A DNA stretch of 64,000 nucleotides from Litchfieldella anticariensis FP35 = DSM 16096 (GTDB lineage: Bacteria > Pseudomonadota > Gammaproteobacteria > Pseudomonadales > Halomonadaceae). Below the pieces are notes generated by a model. The model was not told where the DNA came from, made no database searches, and was given only the letters and a program-made list of their open reading frames with translations. Made by a program: the position numbers and the translations under genes. Below, piece by piece: positions 44,617 through 54,829 of the stretch. The DNA is taken from NCBI RefSeq assembly GCF_000409775.1, contig NZ_KE332377.1, positions 1,150,073 through 1,214,072 of the forward strand, in the 5' to 3' direction. The stretch's first letter is position 1; each line of letters starts with the position of its first letter.

Positions 44617-45230
44617 AAAGTCGGCTTACCATTGGGGTGACTGGAGGTATCGCTTCAGGCAAGTCGACCGTAGCGCGCGCCTTTGCCGCACACGGCATTC
44701 CCTGGGTGGATGCTGATGATGTGGCTCGTGAGGTCGTCGAGCCCGGCGAACCAGCACTGGCCGAGATCACTGCACGCTACGGCAACAAGGTACTCACCAA
44801 GGATGGTCGCCTCAACCGCCGTGCTCTGCGAGAGATCGTCTTTCGTGACAGTACTGAACGGCACTGGCTGGAATCGGTAACTCATCCAAGGATACGTCAG
44901 CGCCTGTTGGGATGCCTGCAACGCATGCGAGCCAGTGCGGCCCCCTATCACCTGCTGATTTCCCCTTTACTATTCGAATCCGGACAGCATGAACTGGCGG
45001 ACCGGACACTAGCGATCGATATCCCCGAAAGCCTACAGATCTCACGTACTACCAGCCGCGACGATGTCGATGAAGCGCAGGCACGTGCTATTATCGCTGC
45101 TCAAATGTCTCGCAGTGAACGCCTGGCACGCGCTGATGACATCATCGACAATAGCGGTGATCCTCAGGCACTGGAGCGTCAGGTCGCCGAACTGGATCGC
45201 AAATATCGGGCATTGTGCGAAGAAGCGTAA
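44613..45230 (+). CDS. coaE: Dephospho-CoA kinase
   Basis: Last enzyme of coenzyme A synthesis, phosphorylating the 3'-hydroxyl of dephospho-CoA. 205 residues. P-loop 'GVTGGIASGKSTVA', 'WVDADDVAREVVEPG' and 'LLFESGQHELADRTLAID' are typical. ATG 44613 follows AAGGAG and overlaps the pilD stop by 4 bases. The pilD-coaE-yacG order is conserved in gammaproteobacteria. Confidence 0.97.
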   Translation: MKSRLTIGVTGGIASGKSTVARAFAAHGIPWVDADDVAREVVEPGEPALAEITARYGNKVLTKDGRLNRRALREIVFRDSTERHWLESVTHPRIRQRLLGCLQRMRASAAPYHLLISPLLFESGQHELADRTLAIDIPESLQISRTTSRDDVDEAQARAIIAAQMSRSERLARADDIIDNSGDPQALERQVAELDRKYRALCEEA

Positions 45231-45272
45231 TTCGGCATCCTTATCGATACGCTTTCAACCTGTCGAATCATC

Positions 45273-45503
45273 ATGAATCAAGAACAGTCATCCCGCCCCT
45301 TGGAAGTGGCATGCCCTCAATGCCATGCCAAAGTGTTGTGGATCGAAGAGAACCTCTATCGTCCTTTCTGCTCCAAACGCTGCAAGCTGCTAGACTTGGG
45401 CGCTTGGGCAGACGAATCGCATCGGATTGCAGGTGAATCCGCTATGGACGAGACCGATATCGATGAGATGATCCTACGTGCCGAACGTGGACAGCAAGAG
45501 TGA
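45273..45503 (+). CDS. yacG: DNA gyrase inhibitor YacG
   Basis: 76-residue zinc protein that binds GyrB and blocks DNA binding by gyrase. The zinc site is CxxC then CxxxC ('VACPQCHAKVLW' and 'PFCSKRCKLLDLGAW'), and the C-terminus is acidic ('DETDIDEMILRAE'), as in the E. coli protein. 42 bp after coaE and 13 bp before the Tus-family gene. Confidence 0.96.
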   Translation: MNQEQSSRPLEVACPQCHAKVLWIEENLYRPFCSKRCKLLDLGAWADESHRIAGESAMDETDIDEMILRAERGQQE

Positions 45504-45516
45504 AGCGTCTATTGCC

Positions 45517-46380
45517 ATGAAGCCCGCCTATCGGCTGTTGGCAGAACTGGAAGCCACCTTCGACGACACCATCGAGTGCATTGAAGCCCTAGTGGCCTGC
45601 TACCGACAGCATCCTAGAGCAGCCTGGGCTCTACACAGCCCAACTCCAAATGCTGACTGGCTACGAGCCGCACTACTGGATTTCTGGTACCAGGATGGGC
45701 AAGACGGGCGTGTAACGCGCAGCTACGTGGGGCTGATCGCCGCTGACGAGGATTTACTCGAGCACGTCACCAGAGTCAATGCGGCCAAGACGAATTTTGC
45801 CGACATTTTGGCGCGGATTCGGCAGGAAGCTGCAACGCTCATTCCCGAACTCAAGGCAGTGCTGCCTTTCCGTCACCCTGCACTGCATACTCACTTACGG
45901 GGCCAAGGGTTGGCAAGACTGCACCTGAAGCAGTGCTGGCGAACCCTGCCCGTCGCCGATGCCCCGCTTTCCCGGGCACGCCTGGCGTGGTACTCCAGCG
46001 GCCGGTCGATCAAGAAGCTCTCAGTACATGATGCTGAGAAGAAACTATTGGCGTTGGATCAAGACGCTCCCCATATCCGTATTCAACTTCAGCGCCTAGC
46101 GGGTATTCCGGATAGAGAACCGCTGGCTCAGGTGCAGAAGCAAGCGCCACTGATGCGTGCCAACCTGTTCTTTCGCGAACCGCTCGTCGATGGCCGCTTG
46201 CGCCGGGCAATGAATGTGGCATTGCCGTTGTTCATCCCCAGTCATAATGGGCAGCTGCCTGATCACAACACTCCACCACCTTTCCCCAACGACAAGCGTA
46301 CCCGTGCCAAACGCAGTGATGAGCGTCTGGAAGATGAGGTATTTCTGCCAAGCCTGCGCGTATATCGGTACAAGAACTAA
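45517..46380 (+). CDS. Tus-family replication terminus (Ter) site-binding protein
   Basis: 287 residues with scattered but collinear similarity to E. coli Tus. 'HVTRVNAAKTNFADILARI' corresponds to Tus 'HIQHINKLKTTFEHIV', 'LARLHLKQCWRTL' to 'LITLNAYRTL', 'ARLAWYSSGRSIKKLSVHDA' to 'LRFGWANKHIIKNLHRDE', and the end 'LPSLRVYRYKN' to 'IPRLHLYVAD'. Tus bound to Ter DNA stops replication forks from one side. ATG 45517 is chosen; an in-frame ATG 45478 would overlap yacG. No sequence resembling the E. coli Ter core (GTTGTAAC) was seen nearby, so the binding site is unknown. A purine-only tandem repeat begins right after its stop. Confidence 0.75.
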   Translation: MKPAYRLLAELEATFDDTIECIEALVACYRQHPRAAWALHSPTPNADWLRAALLDFWYQDGQDGRVTRSYVGLIAADEDLLEHVTRVNAAKTNFADILARIRQEAATLIPELKAVLPFRHPALHTHLRGQGLARLHLKQCWRTLPVADAPLSRARLAWYSSGRSIKKLSVHDAEKKLLALDQDAPHIRIQLQRLAGIPDREPLAQVQKQAPLMRANLFFREPLVDGRLRRAMNVALPLFIPSHNGQLPDHNTPPPFPNDKRTRAKRSDERLEDEVFLPSLRVYRYKN

Positions 46381-46429
46381 AGAAGGAAGAAGGAAGAAGG
46401 AAGAAGGAAGAAGGAAGAAGGAAGAAGGA
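46381..46429 (+). repeat. 7-bp tandem repeat (AGAAGGA x7)
   Basis: Seven perfect copies of AGAAGGA start at the base after the Tus-family stop codon and form a 49-base all-purine strand. Further on lie two short dyads, GGCAC-GAA-GTGCC (46486-46498) and GCGC-GTA-GCGC (46520-46530), before the convergent sthA gene ends at 46546. No ordinary terminator is seen in this 165-bp gap. Confidence 0.93.
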
Positions 46430-46545
46430 AGAACAGTGTGAGGGTATTAATGCACTAGCTACAAGGGGTTTTCTTCCCTCTTCAAGGCACGAAGTGCCGT
46501 CTTATGTCTTCTCTCTTGCAAGCGCGTAGCGCCGATCTTTCCTTT

Positions 46546-47937
46546 TCAAAACAACCGATTCAGGCCATTTTGTGTGGCGACACGATACGCTTCGGCCATG
46601 GTCGGATAGTTGAAGGTGGTATGAATGAAATATTTGAGGGTATTGGCTTCACCCTGCTGCTGCATGATCGCCTGACCGATATGCACGATCTCCGAGGCTT
46701 GGTCACCGAAGCAATGGATGCCCAGAATTTCCAGGGTGTCACGGTGGAAGAGGATCTTCAGCATGCCTACGGTATCACCAGTAATCTGAGCGCGAGCAGT
46801 ATCCTTGAAGAAGGCCTGAGCTACCTCATAGGGCACCTTGGCCTCGGTGAGTTCGCGCTCATTCTTGCCGACGGAACTAATCTCGGGGATGGTGTAAATA
46901 CCAGTCGGGACATCATCGACAAAGCGGAACTCATCATCGACCAAATCATCACTGGCATTCTTGCCTTGATCATAAGCTGCGCTGGCCAGACTGGGCCAAC
47001 CGATCACATCGCCCACGGCATAGATATGCGGGATATCGGTGCGATAGTGGTCATCAATCTGCAACTGTCCACGACCATTGGCCTCAAGGCCAATATTCTC
47101 CAACCCCAGATTATCCGTATTACCGGTACGACCGTTAGCCCACAAAAAAGCATCGGCACGCAGACGCTTGCCGGACTTGAGGTGTACCACCACCCCGGAC
47201 TCATCGCCTTCTACACGCTCGTAATCCTCATTGTGCCGAATCAGCACACCATGCTGGCGAAGGTGATAAGACAAAGCATCGCTGATTTCGTCATCGAGAA
47301 ATGACAATAGCCGATCACGGGTATCAATCAGATCGACTTTGACCCCCAGTCCGGAGAAGATCGAAGCATATTCACTACCGATCACGCCGGCACCGAAGAT
47401 GATCAAAGTTCGCGGAGTGTGGGATAGCCCTAGAATAGTATCAGAGCAGTAAATACGTGGATGGCGAAAGTTGATATCACCCGGGCGATAGGGACGTGAG
47501 CCAGTGGCGATGACGATCTTCTGTGCGGTAAGTTCCTCGACTCCTTCGTGATTGTCTCGCACGATCAAGGTGTGCTCGTCCTTGAAACGTGCTACACCAA
47601 AGAACAGGTCGATGCGATTGCGGGAATAGAACTTGGTACGCATCTCCACCTGTTGGTCGATGGTTACCCGCGAGCGTTCGAGGACCTTGGGAAAGGAAAA
47701 CCAGCGTGGCTCGCCAATATCGCGGAACATGCGGTTAGTGTTGAACTGCATGATCTGCTTGACTTGGTGGCGAAGTGCCTTGGAAGGAATAGTGCCCCAG
47801 TGCGTACAGTTACCGCCCACGGCTTGCTGCTTCTCTATCACGGCCACACGCTTGCCATGCTTGGCGGCGTTGATCGCTGCACTTTCCCCTGCCGGACCTG
47901 TTCCGATCACCACCACGTCGTAGTTATGGACTGCCAT
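46546..47937 (-). CDS. sthA: Soluble pyridine nucleotide transhydrogenase
   Basis: FAD flavoprotein that passes reducing equivalents between NADPH and NAD+. 463 residues of the disulfide-reductase fold, with FAD motif '[14 protein letters not shown]', NAD(P) motif '[15 protein letters not shown]' and C-terminal FAD motif '[16 protein letters not shown]'. The redox-active disulfide of relatives is lost: '[16 protein letters not shown]' keeps one Cys and has Thr next to it, the hallmark of SthA. It lies before the nqr genes on the same strand but 142 bp from nqrM. Confidence 0.96.
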   Translation of the reverse strand: MAVHNYDVVVIGTGPAGESAAINAAKHGKRVAVIEKQQAVGGNCTHWGTIPSKALRHQVKQIMQFNTNRMFRDIGEPRWFSFPKVLERSRVTIDQQVEMRTKFYSRNRIDLFFGVARFKDEHTLIVRDNHEGVEELTAQKIVIATGSRPYRPGDINFRHPRIYCSDTILGLSHTPRTLIIFGAGVIGSEYASIFSGLGVKVDLIDTRDRLLSFLDDEISDALSYHLRQHGVLIRHNEDYERVEGDESGVVVHLKSGKRLRADAFLWANGRTGNTDNLGLENIGLEANGRGQLQIDDHYRTDIPHIYAVGDVIGWPSLASAAYDQGKNASDDLVDDEFRFVDDVPTGIYTIPEISSVGKNERELTEAKVPYEVAQAFFKDTARAQITGDTVGMLKILFHRDTLEILGIHCFGDQASEIVHIGQAIMQQQGEANTLKYFIHTTFNYPTMAEAYRVATQNGLNRLF

Positions 47938-48079
47938 CAGTCTTTGATGCTCCCTCGCTCGTCCCTTCGAAAACTTCTCTCCACCCTACGAAGACTGACC
48001 GTGTTCATTTCCCGTCAATAGCGGCTACAGCCGCTCCAACAGCTATCGCGCCAAATTCGACGGCAACCGCCAACCACGA

Positions 48080-48340
48080 TCATCTCCGCGTGGCATCATA
48101 ACCTAAATCGGCACCGCGGTTCTCATCGCTACGGCGGCGCGTACTGCTTTGGCTACGCTTGCGATTTTCTTCTTCGCATATCTCGTCTTTGCCACCGCAC
48201 ACTTCACAGCCTTCTTTCAAGCCGAGATTATTGAGGCCGCCACACGAACCTGCGATGGGCTTGCGGCCCATGATGATGCCAATCGCCATGGCCCCTACGA
48301 TCAGCAGCATGAAACCCAGCACCAACAGCCAGATCGTCAT
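48080..48340 (-). CDS. nqrM: Na+-NQR maturation protein NqrM
   Basis: 86 residues: an N-terminal membrane helix ('TIWLLVLGFMLLIVGAMAIGI') and a cysteine cluster 'SCGGLNNLGLKEGCEVCGG' with a fourth Cys in 'DEICEEENRKR'. NqrM is required to install the iron centre between NqrD and NqrE, and its four cysteines are known to matter. ATG 48340 is preceded by GGAGG; upstream codons are rejected because homology begins at this Met. It follows nqrF as the last gene of the nqr set, as in Vibrio. Confidence 0.93.
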   Translation of the reverse strand: MTIWLLVLGFMLLIVGAMAIGIIMGRKPIAGSCGGLNNLGLKEGCEVCGGKDEICEEENRKRSQSSTRRRSDENRGADLGYDATRR

Positions 48341-48493
48341 CCCGATGCCTCCTTCATTCCCCTTTACAGCATTCGACAGGAAGATTGCACCAATGTTTTG
48401 TTTTGCTTGGCATTTGGTTCTTTCTACCAGTCCACCTTGCATGGCGGCGGTGCAATGACAACCGGCATGCAAGGGTGACCGCGACGTGAAGTG

Positions 48494-48525
48494 ATCGGGG
48501 CCGACCCACATAGGTCGACCCCGAT
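48494..48525 (-). terminator. Stable hairpin between nqrF and nqrM (candidate attenuator)
   Basis: ATCGGGG-c-CGACC pairs with GGTCG-a-CCCCGAT, 12 base pairs with one mismatch and a 7-base loop. No T-run follows on the minus strand, so it may be a processing or stability element limiting nqrM expression and not a full terminator. Confidence 0.5.
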
Positions 48526-48548
48526 GACTGCCTACAGCTGTGCCGATA

Positions 48549-49781
48549 TCAGCCGCCGAAATCGTCCAGCATGATATTTTCGGGCTCGACCCCTAAGTCC
48601 AGCAGCATCTTGATCACTGAAGCATTCATCATGGGAGGCCCACACATGTAGTACTCGCAGTCCTCCGGTGCGGGGTGATCCTTGAGGTAGTTCTCATAAA
48701 GAACATTATGGATAAAGCCGGTGGGGCCTTCCCAATTGTCCTCCGGTAACGGATCGGAAAGCGCCAAGTGCCACTCGAAATTATCGAACTCTTCGGCAAG
48801 CTGATCGTACTCGTCGTTATAGAACGTTTCGCGCCAGGAACGCGCACCGTACCAGAACGACATCTTGCGATTAGTCTTGATCCGTTTGAGCTGGTCGAAG
48901 ATATGGCTACGCATTGGCGCCATACCGGCACCACCACCGATGAACACCATCTCGGCGTCAGTGTCCTTGGCAAAGAACTCGCCAAAGGGTCCCATCACCG
49001 TGACCTTGTCACCCGGCTTCAGATTGAAGACATAGGTCGACATGAGGCCAGGTGGGTGATTGGTACCAGGAGGTGGTGTGGCGATACGGATATTGAACTT
49101 GAGAATACCCTTCTCTTCAGGATAGTTCGCCATGGAATAGGCGCGGATGACCTCTTCATCATTCTTGTGGGAGATCTTGAACAGGTCGAATTTCTCCCAG
49201 TCGCCGCGATATTCCTCCTCGACATCGAAGTCTGAGAACTTGACATCGTAAGGAGGAGCCACGAGCTGCACATAACCGCCGGCACGGAAGTCGACATTCT
49301 CCCCTTCCGGAAGCTTGAGGTTGAGCTCCTTGATGAAGGTGGCGACATTGGGGTTAGAGACGACCTCACACTCCCATTTCTTGACGCCAAAGACTTCTTC
49401 AGGCACTTCGATCTTCATGTCCTGCTTGACCGGCACCTGGCAAGACAGACGCCAACCATCCTTCTTCTCACGCAGAGTGAAGGCCGATTCCTCGGTGGGT
49501 AGAATGGCACCGCCTCCCTCTTCTACACGGCATTTGCATTGAGCACAGGAGCCGCCGCCGCCACAAGCGGAAGAGAGAAAAATGCCATTCGCGGCCAGGG
49601 TCTGCAGCAACTTGCCACCAGCCTGAGTGGTCACGGTGTTTTCGGGGTCACCATTGATTTCGATGGAGACGTCCCCGCTGCTGACGAGCTTGCTACGCGC
49701 GGCCAGAATCACCAGCGTCAATGCAATGACGATAACGGTGAACATGATCACGCCGAGCAAGATGACATTTGTATCAACCAT
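48549..49781 (-). CDS. nqrF: Na+-NQR subunit F (NADH dehydrogenase, 2Fe-2S and FAD)
   Basis: Entry point of electrons: oxidises NADH with FAD and passes electrons to a 2Fe-2S cluster. 410 residues. N-terminal TM helix (about 5-25); ferredoxin domain with '[15 protein letters not shown]' and a fourth Cys in 'LSCQVPV'; FAD-binding '[11 protein letters not shown]'; NADH-binding '[16 protein letters not shown]' and '[10 protein letters not shown]'. 23 bp after nqrE. Confidence 0.97.
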   Translation of the reverse strand: MVDTNVILLGVIMFTVIVIALTLVILAARSKLVSSGDVSIEINGDPENTVTTQAGGKLLQTLAANGIFLSSACGGGGSCAQCKCRVEEGGGAILPTEESAFTLREKKDGWRLSCQVPVKQDMKIEVPEEVFGVKKWECEVVSNPNVATFIKELNLKLPEGENVDFRAGGYVQLVAPPYDVKFSDFDVEEEYRGDWEKFDLFKISHKNDEEVIRAYSMANYPEEKGILKFNIRIATPPPGTNHPPGLMSTYVFNLKPGDKVTVMGPFGEFFAKDTDAEMVFIGGGAGMAPMRSHIFDQLKRIKTNRKMSFWYGARSWRETFYNDEYDQLAEEFDNFEWHLALSDPLPEDNWEGPTGFIHNVLYENYLKDHPAPEDCEYYMCGPPMMNASVIKMLLDLGVEPENIMLDDFGG

Positions 49782-49804
49782 GTCGGGTTCCTATCGTTGC
49801 ATTC

Positions 49805-50425
49805 CTAGAGCTGGATACCGGAGAAGGACATGAAGCCCAGAGACATCAGCCCGACGGTGATGAAGGTAATTCCCAATCCTTGCAGGCCCGCCGGTACATC
49901 GCTGTACTTGAGCTTCTCACGGATCCCTGCCAGGGCGGTGATTGCCAGCGCCCAGCCAATACCGGCACCAGCGCCATACACCATCGATTCGCCGAACGTA
50001 TAGTTGCGCTCGACCATGAACAGGGTGGCCCCCAGGATCGCGCAGTTCACTGTGATCAGCGGCAGGAATACACCCAAGGCGTTGTAAAGCGCGGGTACGT
50101 ACTTATCGAGGAACATCTCGAGGATCTGCACGATGGCCGCGATCACACCGATGTAACTCAGATAGCCAAGGAACGACAGGTCAATGTTCTCGGCTCCAGC
50201 GACACCGGTCCAGGACAGAGCTCCCTCATCGAGTAGGTAAGTGAGGATGAGATTATTGACCGGCACGGTGATGGCCAGTACCACGACCACGGCAATACCC
50301 AGGCCAATGGCCGAGGAGACCTTCTTGGAAACTGCCAGAAAGGTACACATACCAAGAAAGAACGCCAACGCCATGTTCTCGACGAAGACTGAGGCGATGA
50401 ACAGACTGAGGTAATGGTCGAGCAT
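49805..50425 (-). CDS. nqrE: Na+-NQR subunit E
   Basis: Hydrophobic membrane subunit, 206 residues, six TM helices. With NqrD it holds the intramembrane iron centre; '[21 protein letters not shown]' and '[17 protein letters not shown]' contain the cysteines. Directly abuts the nqrD stop codon. Confidence 0.97.
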   Translation of the reverse strand: MLDHYLSLFIASVFVENMALAFFLGMCTFLAVSKKVSSAIGLGIAVVVVLAITVPVNNLILTYLLDEGALSWTGVAGAENIDLSFLGYLSYIGVIAAIVQILEMFLDKYVPALYNALGVFLPLITVNCAILGATLFMVERNYTFGESMVYGAGAGIGWALAITALAGIREKLKYSDVPAGLQGLGITFITVGLMSLGFMSFSGIQL

Positions 50426-51094
50426 TTACACGGCCTCCTTCGGCTGGGAGTTTTCCTTCATCTGGAACTGGTTCTCCTCCACCTGTTCCGGGTTGACGCT
50501 GCGCAGCACCCAGATAATCAGGCCAATAACGAAGAACGCTGAAGGGGGCAGCAGCATCAAGCCGTTGGGTACGTACCAGCCACCATCTTGTACTGGAGCT
50601 AGCACGCTGAAGCCGAACACGCTGCCGGAGCCCAGCAATTCACGGAAGAAACTCACCACCATCAAAATCAAGCCGTAGCCAAGCCCGTTGCCGATACCGT
50701 CGAGGAACGACAGCGCGGGCCCATTCTGCATGGCAAAGCCTTCGGCGCGGCCCATGACGATACAGTTGGTGATGATCAGTCCAACGAATACCGAGAGCTG
50801 CTTGGACATCTCATAGGCATAGGCCTTGAGCACCTGATCGACCACGATCACCAAAGAGGCAATGATGGTCATTTGCACGATGATGCGAATCGCCGAAGGA
50901 ATGTGATTGCGGATCAACGAAACGAACAGGTTGGAGAACGCCGTGACCGCGATGACCGCCAGCGCCATGACCAGCGATACACTCATGCTGCTGGTTACCG
51001 CCAAGGCCGAGCAGATACCAAGAATCTGCAATGCGATGGGGTTGTTCTTGAAAAGCGGCGTCAGCAGGACGCCTTTCGGAGTTGCGGCTGACAT
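50426..51094 (-). CDS. nqrD: Na+-NQR subunit D
   Basis: Six-helix membrane subunit of 222 residues, paralogue of NqrE. '[20 protein letters not shown]' and '[17 protein letters not shown]' carry the Cys residues paired with NqrE. Two bases after the nqrC stop, abutting nqrE: one operon. Confidence 0.97.
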   Translation of the reverse strand: MSAATPKGVLLTPLFKNNPIALQILGICSALAVTSSMSVSLVMALAVIAVTAFSNLFVSLIRNHIPSAIRIIVQMTIIASLVIVVDQVLKAYAYEMSKQLSVFVGLIITNCIVMGRAEGFAMQNGPALSFLDGIGNGLGYGLILMVVSFFRELLGSGSVFGFSVLAPVQDGGWYVPNGLMLLPPSAFFVIGLIIWVLRSVNPEQVEENQFQMKENSQPKEAV

Positions 51095-51096
51095 GC

Positions 51097-51876
51097 TTAG
51101 GCTCCTTCGGAAGAGTCACGGAACTTGGCGAGGTATTTGCCGAAGCCATCCTCTCCAAGCCAGAACTGCACTAGATTGGTCACCCCCTTGCTGGTCAAGG
51201 TGGCTCCCGACAGGGCATCGACTTCCGTCTCACCACTGGCACCACCCTTGACCAAGGTGATGTCCGGTTTGCCCTCACCTAGTTCGCCGTCGGCATAGAC
51301 CTGCTTGCCGTCCCACTGAGACTTCCAGCGTGGATTATCTACCTCTCCTCCCAAGCCTGGTGTCTCGGAGTGGGAATAGAATGTGATGCCTTCGATGGTA
51401 TTGCCATCTCCGCTCAGCGCCAAGTAGCCACGCATCAAGCCCCACAGCCCCTGGCCACGGATCGGTAGGATGATCTTCTCGGGATTCTGCGGATCCCCGA
51501 CCAGATAGACTACCGAGTAGTTCTCTTGACGTGACAGACCGGCAATGTCGCGTTCACCCGACAGAGTACGCGACTGGGCCGGGTCACGAGCGGCAGAGAA
51601 GCCATCGTAGTTCGCTGGGTTCACCTCGTCGGTGTATTCGCCGGAGCGCAGGTCGACGGCTCGCGGGGTTACCTTCTCGAACTGCTCGTTGATCGGCTCT
51701 CCAGGCTGGTACAGGTCAGCGACCTGCAGGATGTTCGTCTTGCGGTCGGCCTCCTGGTTGAACTGCTGTTGTGGACGCAAGGCCACCGCTGCAGCGGAAA
51801 CGATCACTGAGCAGACGATACAAAGCGCGAAGGCTACGATCAGGATCTTCTGAATGGAGTTGTTGCTCATCGCCAT
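51097..51876 (-). CDS. nqrC: Na+-NQR subunit C
   Basis: Membrane-anchored periplasmic flavin subunit, 259 residues. N-terminal TM helix ('[21 protein letters not shown]') and FMN-binding domain with the flavinylation motif '[13 protein letters not shown]', where FMN is attached to Thr by ApbE. Start overlaps the nqrB stop (TGATG); a second Met two codons on is an alternative. Confidence 0.97.
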   Translation of the reverse strand: MAMSNNSIQKILIVAFALCIVCSVIVSAAAVALRPQQQFNQEADRKTNILQVADLYQPGEPINEQFEKVTPRAVDLRSGEYTDEVNPANYDGFSAARDPAQSRTLSGERDIAGLSRQENYSVVYLVGDPQNPEKIILPIRGQGLWGLMRGYLALSGDGNTIEGITFYSHSETPGLGGEVDNPRWKSQWDGKQVYADGELGEGKPDITLVKGGASGETEVDALSGATLTSKGVTNLVQFWLGEDGFGKYLAKFRDSSEGA

Positions 51877-53102
51877 CAGGCACTCTCCTCAGCCAGTTCA
51901 CCGGTACGCCGCATACGACGCTTGATGTTGGCCTGGATAAAGAAGTGATCGATCAACGGGGCAAACAGGTTGGCGAACAGGATAGCCAGCATGATGCCCT
52001 CGGGGAAAGCCGGGTTGACGACACGGATCAGCACGGTCATGACCCCGATCAAGATGCCGAAGATCAAGCGTCCCGGATTGGTCATGGAAGCCGATACAGG
52101 ATCGGTTGCCATGAACACCATACCAAAGGCGAAGCCACCGATAACTAGATGCCAGTACCACGACATGGCAAACATGGGATTGGTCTCAGAGCCAACCAGG
52201 TTGAACAGCGCACTGGTAGCTGCCATTCCCAGGAAGGTACCAAGCATGATGCGCCAGGAGGCGATCTTGGTCCACAGCAGCACGGCGGCACCGATCAGAA
52301 TGGCAAGTGTCGAGGTTTCACCAATCGAGCCGGGAATGAAGCCGAGGAAAGCATCCCACCAACTGTATTGCTGAACCAAGGCAGCCATACCATCTTGGTA
52401 AGCCATCGACAGTGGTGTTGCACCAGTGTAGCCATCGGCCGCCACCCATACTGCGTCACCGGAAATCTGTGCCGGATAAGCAAAATAGAGAAAGGCGCGA
52501 CCAGTGAGCGCCGGGTTGAGGAAGTTCTTGCCGGTGCCCCCAAAAATTTCCTTGCCGATCACCACACCAAACGTGATGCCAAGTGCCACCTGCCACAACG
52601 GAATGGTAGCCGGCAGAATCAGCGCATAGAGCACCGAAGTGACGAAGAAGCCTTCGTTGACTTCATGGCCGCGCTTGACGGCGAACACCACTTCCCAGAA
52701 GCCCCCAACCACGAAGGTCACCAGATAGATGGGCAGGAAGTAGGTTGCCCCCAGTACGAAGTTGGCCCAAATGCTGCTGGCATCATGGCCGCTGGCGAAT
52801 ACCATCATGATCGCCTCACGCCAGCCATCCATTGAGCCGTACCCATTGGCGATGGCCATGTTGGCTTGCCACCCGGCATTCCACATGCCGAAGAACATCG
52901 CCGGGAAGGTACACAGCCAGACGGTAATCATGATGCGCTTCAGATCGATACCGTCACGCACGTGCGCCGTGGTCTTGGTTACGCTTGGTGGCGCATAGAA
53001 AATGGTGTCGACCGCTTCGTAAAGAGGATAGAACTTTTCGTACTTACCACCTTTGTGGAAGTGCGGCTCGAGATTGTCGAGTGTCTGTCGGATACCCATC
53101 AT
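51876..53102 (-). CDS. nqrB: Na+-NQR subunit B
   Basis: Largest membrane subunit, about ten TM helices, 408 residues, carrying covalent FMN and riboflavin and the sodium and quinone sites. The flavin-attachment region is '[15 protein letters not shown]' (Thr in TGAT); '[23 protein letters not shown]' is highly conserved. Overlaps nqrA and nqrC by one base each. Confidence 0.97.
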   Translation of the reverse strand: MMGIRQTLDNLEPHFHKGGKYEKFYPLYEAVDTIFYAPPSVTKTTAHVRDGIDLKRIMITVWLCTFPAMFFGMWNAGWQANMAIANGYGSMDGWREAIMMVFASGHDASSIWANFVLGATYFLPIYLVTFVVGGFWEVVFAVKRGHEVNEGFFVTSVLYALILPATIPLWQVALGITFGVVIGKEIFGGTGKNFLNPALTGRAFLYFAYPAQISGDAVWVAADGYTGATPLSMAYQDGMAALVQQYSWWDAFLGFIPGSIGETSTLAILIGAAVLLWTKIASWRIMLGTFLGMAATSALFNLVGSETNPMFAMSWYWHLVIGGFAFGMVFMATDPVSASMTNPGRLIFGILIGVMTVLIRVVNPAFPEGIMLAILFANLFAPLIDHFFIQANIKRRMRRTGELAEESA

Positions 53103-54451
53103 CAGGCCTCTTTCTCGATCGTGGTCAGGTTGTCACGCAGGATGGGACCGTATTCATACTTGCCTGGACATACATAGGTGCACAGGGCCAGATCCTCTTC
53201 ATCCAGTTCCAGACAACCGAGCTGCATAGCGGCCTCGATATCGCCAACGATCATCGAGCGCAGCAACTGGGTAGGCAGGATATCCAGCGGCATCACTTCT
53301 TCGTAAGTACCTACCGGCACCATGGCCCGCTCCGACCCATTGGTAGAGGTATTGGGCGCATAGTCGTGCAACCCAAAAAACTTGGAGAGGTAGATCCCCA
53401 TTACCGAATGGCGGTTGGTTCCCGGCGACAACCAGCCCATGAAGGCGCGCTTGTTGCCTTCTTCGAGCAGGCTGAATTGATTGTGGAAGCGCCCCAGGTA
53501 TTTCAGGCTACCCTCGGCGGTGAATCCCGAGAACACCGAGCCGGAGATCACGCGCGTATCGTCAGGATTGATCACTTCCCCTGCGAGGAGCTCATCGGTG
53601 CTAGCCCCTACTCGTGTGCGAAGCAGGCGAGGGGTCTCGGCGCGTGGACCACCCACGGCAACCACACGACTGACGTCGAGCTTGCCTTGCGCAAACAGTT
53701 TGCCGTAGGCAATGACGTCCTGATAGCCAATGTGCCAGACACGCTTATGCAAGGAAACTGGCGACAGGAAGTGGATATGCGTACCGACCAAGCCCGCCGG
53801 ATGTGGACCTCGGAACGTCTCGACCTGAACACCAGCGACATCGCTTCCCGGGACCTTGGCTTCCGGCGACGTACATAGGAAGACCTTGCCCTCGGTCAGG
53901 CGCGACAACACTTTGAGGCCATCTTCGAAGGCCTCTGGCTGCTCATTGATGATATCGGACGGCTCCGCACTCAGCGGATGGGTATCGATCGCGGTGACGA
54001 AAATATTCTCTGGAATACCGTCGAGTGCCGGTGTGCGTGAATAAGGCCGGGTACGCAGCGCTGTCCACAGGCCGGATTCCACGAGTTGATCGACCACGAC
54101 CTGGCGTTCCAGGCTTTCCAGCTTGTCACGACCATGGGCAGTGAACTCAACTGCCTCTTCATTCTCTGCGATCTTGATCACCACCGACAGCAGCTTGCGC
54201 TTTTCTCCACGATTGATCGCCACGACCTCGCCTGCGGCCGGTGCAGTGAAGCGCACTCCCTCGATCTTCTTGTCAGTGAACAGTAATTGGCCCAGTTTGA
54301 CACTATCCCCTTCCTGGACCTCCATGGTCGGCTTCATGCCAACATAGTCGGTACCCAAGACAGCCACGTGGCGCACCGGTCGCGCATCCTCGATACGCTG
54401 CTCGGGCGTCCCCGTGATGGGGAGATCCAGGCCTCGTTTGACTTCGATCAT
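53102..54451 (-). CDS. nqrA: Na+-NQR subunit A
   Basis: Peripheral subunit at the cytoplasmic side, 449 residues, first gene of nqrABCDEF. '[17 protein letters not shown]' is the family N-terminus, and '[21 protein letters not shown]' and '[17 protein letters not shown]' are conserved. A candidate -10 box lies 175 bp upstream. Confidence 0.97.
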   Translation of the reverse strand: MIEVKRGLDLPITGTPEQRIEDARPVRHVAVLGTDYVGMKPTMEVQEGDSVKLGQLLFTDKKIEGVRFTAPAAGEVVAINRGEKRKLLSVVIKIAENEEAVEFTAHGRDKLESLERQVVVDQLVESGLWTALRTRPYSRTPALDGIPENIFVTAIDTHPLSAEPSDIINEQPEAFEDGLKVLSRLTEGKVFLCTSPEAKVPGSDVAGVQVETFRGPHPAGLVGTHIHFLSPVSLHKRVWHIGYQDVIAYGKLFAQGKLDVSRVVAVGGPRAETPRLLRTRVGASTDELLAGEVINPDDTRVISGSVFSGFTAEGSLKYLGRFHNQFSLLEEGNKRAFMGWLSPGTNRHSVMGIYLSKFFGLHDYAPNTSTNGSERAMVPVGTYEEVMPLDILPTQLLRSMIVGDIEAAMQLGCLELDEEDLALCTYVCPGKYEYGPILRDNLTTIEKEA

Positions 54452-54625
54452 ACGTCTCGCCCAGTTATCGGATCTGATGTTCTAGGAAAGGTGTTCGAAA
54501 GACGTGCAGACGCGTGGGATACTTGCTAGCGGTATCAGCCTGCCGCCACGGTATTCGAATGCTTTTCTTATCAGAAGGTTGCAGTACAGCCCAGCCTTGA
54601 CCGGACCTTCCCAAAAATCCCGTGC

Positions 54626-54631
54626 ATTATA
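54626..54631 (-). promoter_or_regulatory. Candidate -10 box of the nqr operon
   Basis: Perfect TATAAT on the minus strand downstream of the gap terminator hairpin and 175 bp before nqrA. The -35 position lacks a good TTGACA match; activator-dependent or weak promoter is possible. Confidence 0.4.
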
Positions 54632-54760
54632 AAGACATGGGCAAGGAAAGGCCACATGAGCTTAGGTCGCAGACGCACAAGAAGGCGTCGCGGGGGGAGA
54701 AGGCGCGAATTCGTTGAAACAGTGATTAATTGAGCACGAGGCCCTTTCAGGACAAACCAC

Positions 54761-54786
54761 AAGCCGGGCGCGAGGCCGCCCGGCTT
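54761..54786 (-). terminator. Hairpin terminator after gap
   Basis: A perfect 10-bp stem AAGCCGGGCG / CGCCCGGCTT with a 6-base loop lies about 45 bp past the gap stop. The following minus-strand sequence (GTGGTTTGTCC) is only modestly T-rich. Confidence 0.7.
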
Positions 54787-54829
54787 GCAGTCATGTTTCT
54801 TTGTGGCTTACGCCTTATAGATTACGGCT

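Larger units (their letters stand above)
54452..54829. other. Intergenic region nqrA-gap
   Basis: 378 bp between gap (upstream on the minus strand) and nqrA. It holds the gap hairpin terminator (54761-54786) and a perfect minus-strand TATAAT at 54626-54631, a plausible nqr promoter without a convincing -35 box. No coding sequence is supported. Confidence 0.6.

Noticed and set aside
45478-45516. Upstream ATG for the Tus-family gene
   Set aside because: It would overlap yacG by 26 bases and add 13 residues with no family similarity; ATG 45517 fits better.
48018-48037. AGCGGCT-AC-AGCCGCT dyad as terminator of nqrM
   Set aside because: The loop is too tight and no T-run follows on the minus strand.
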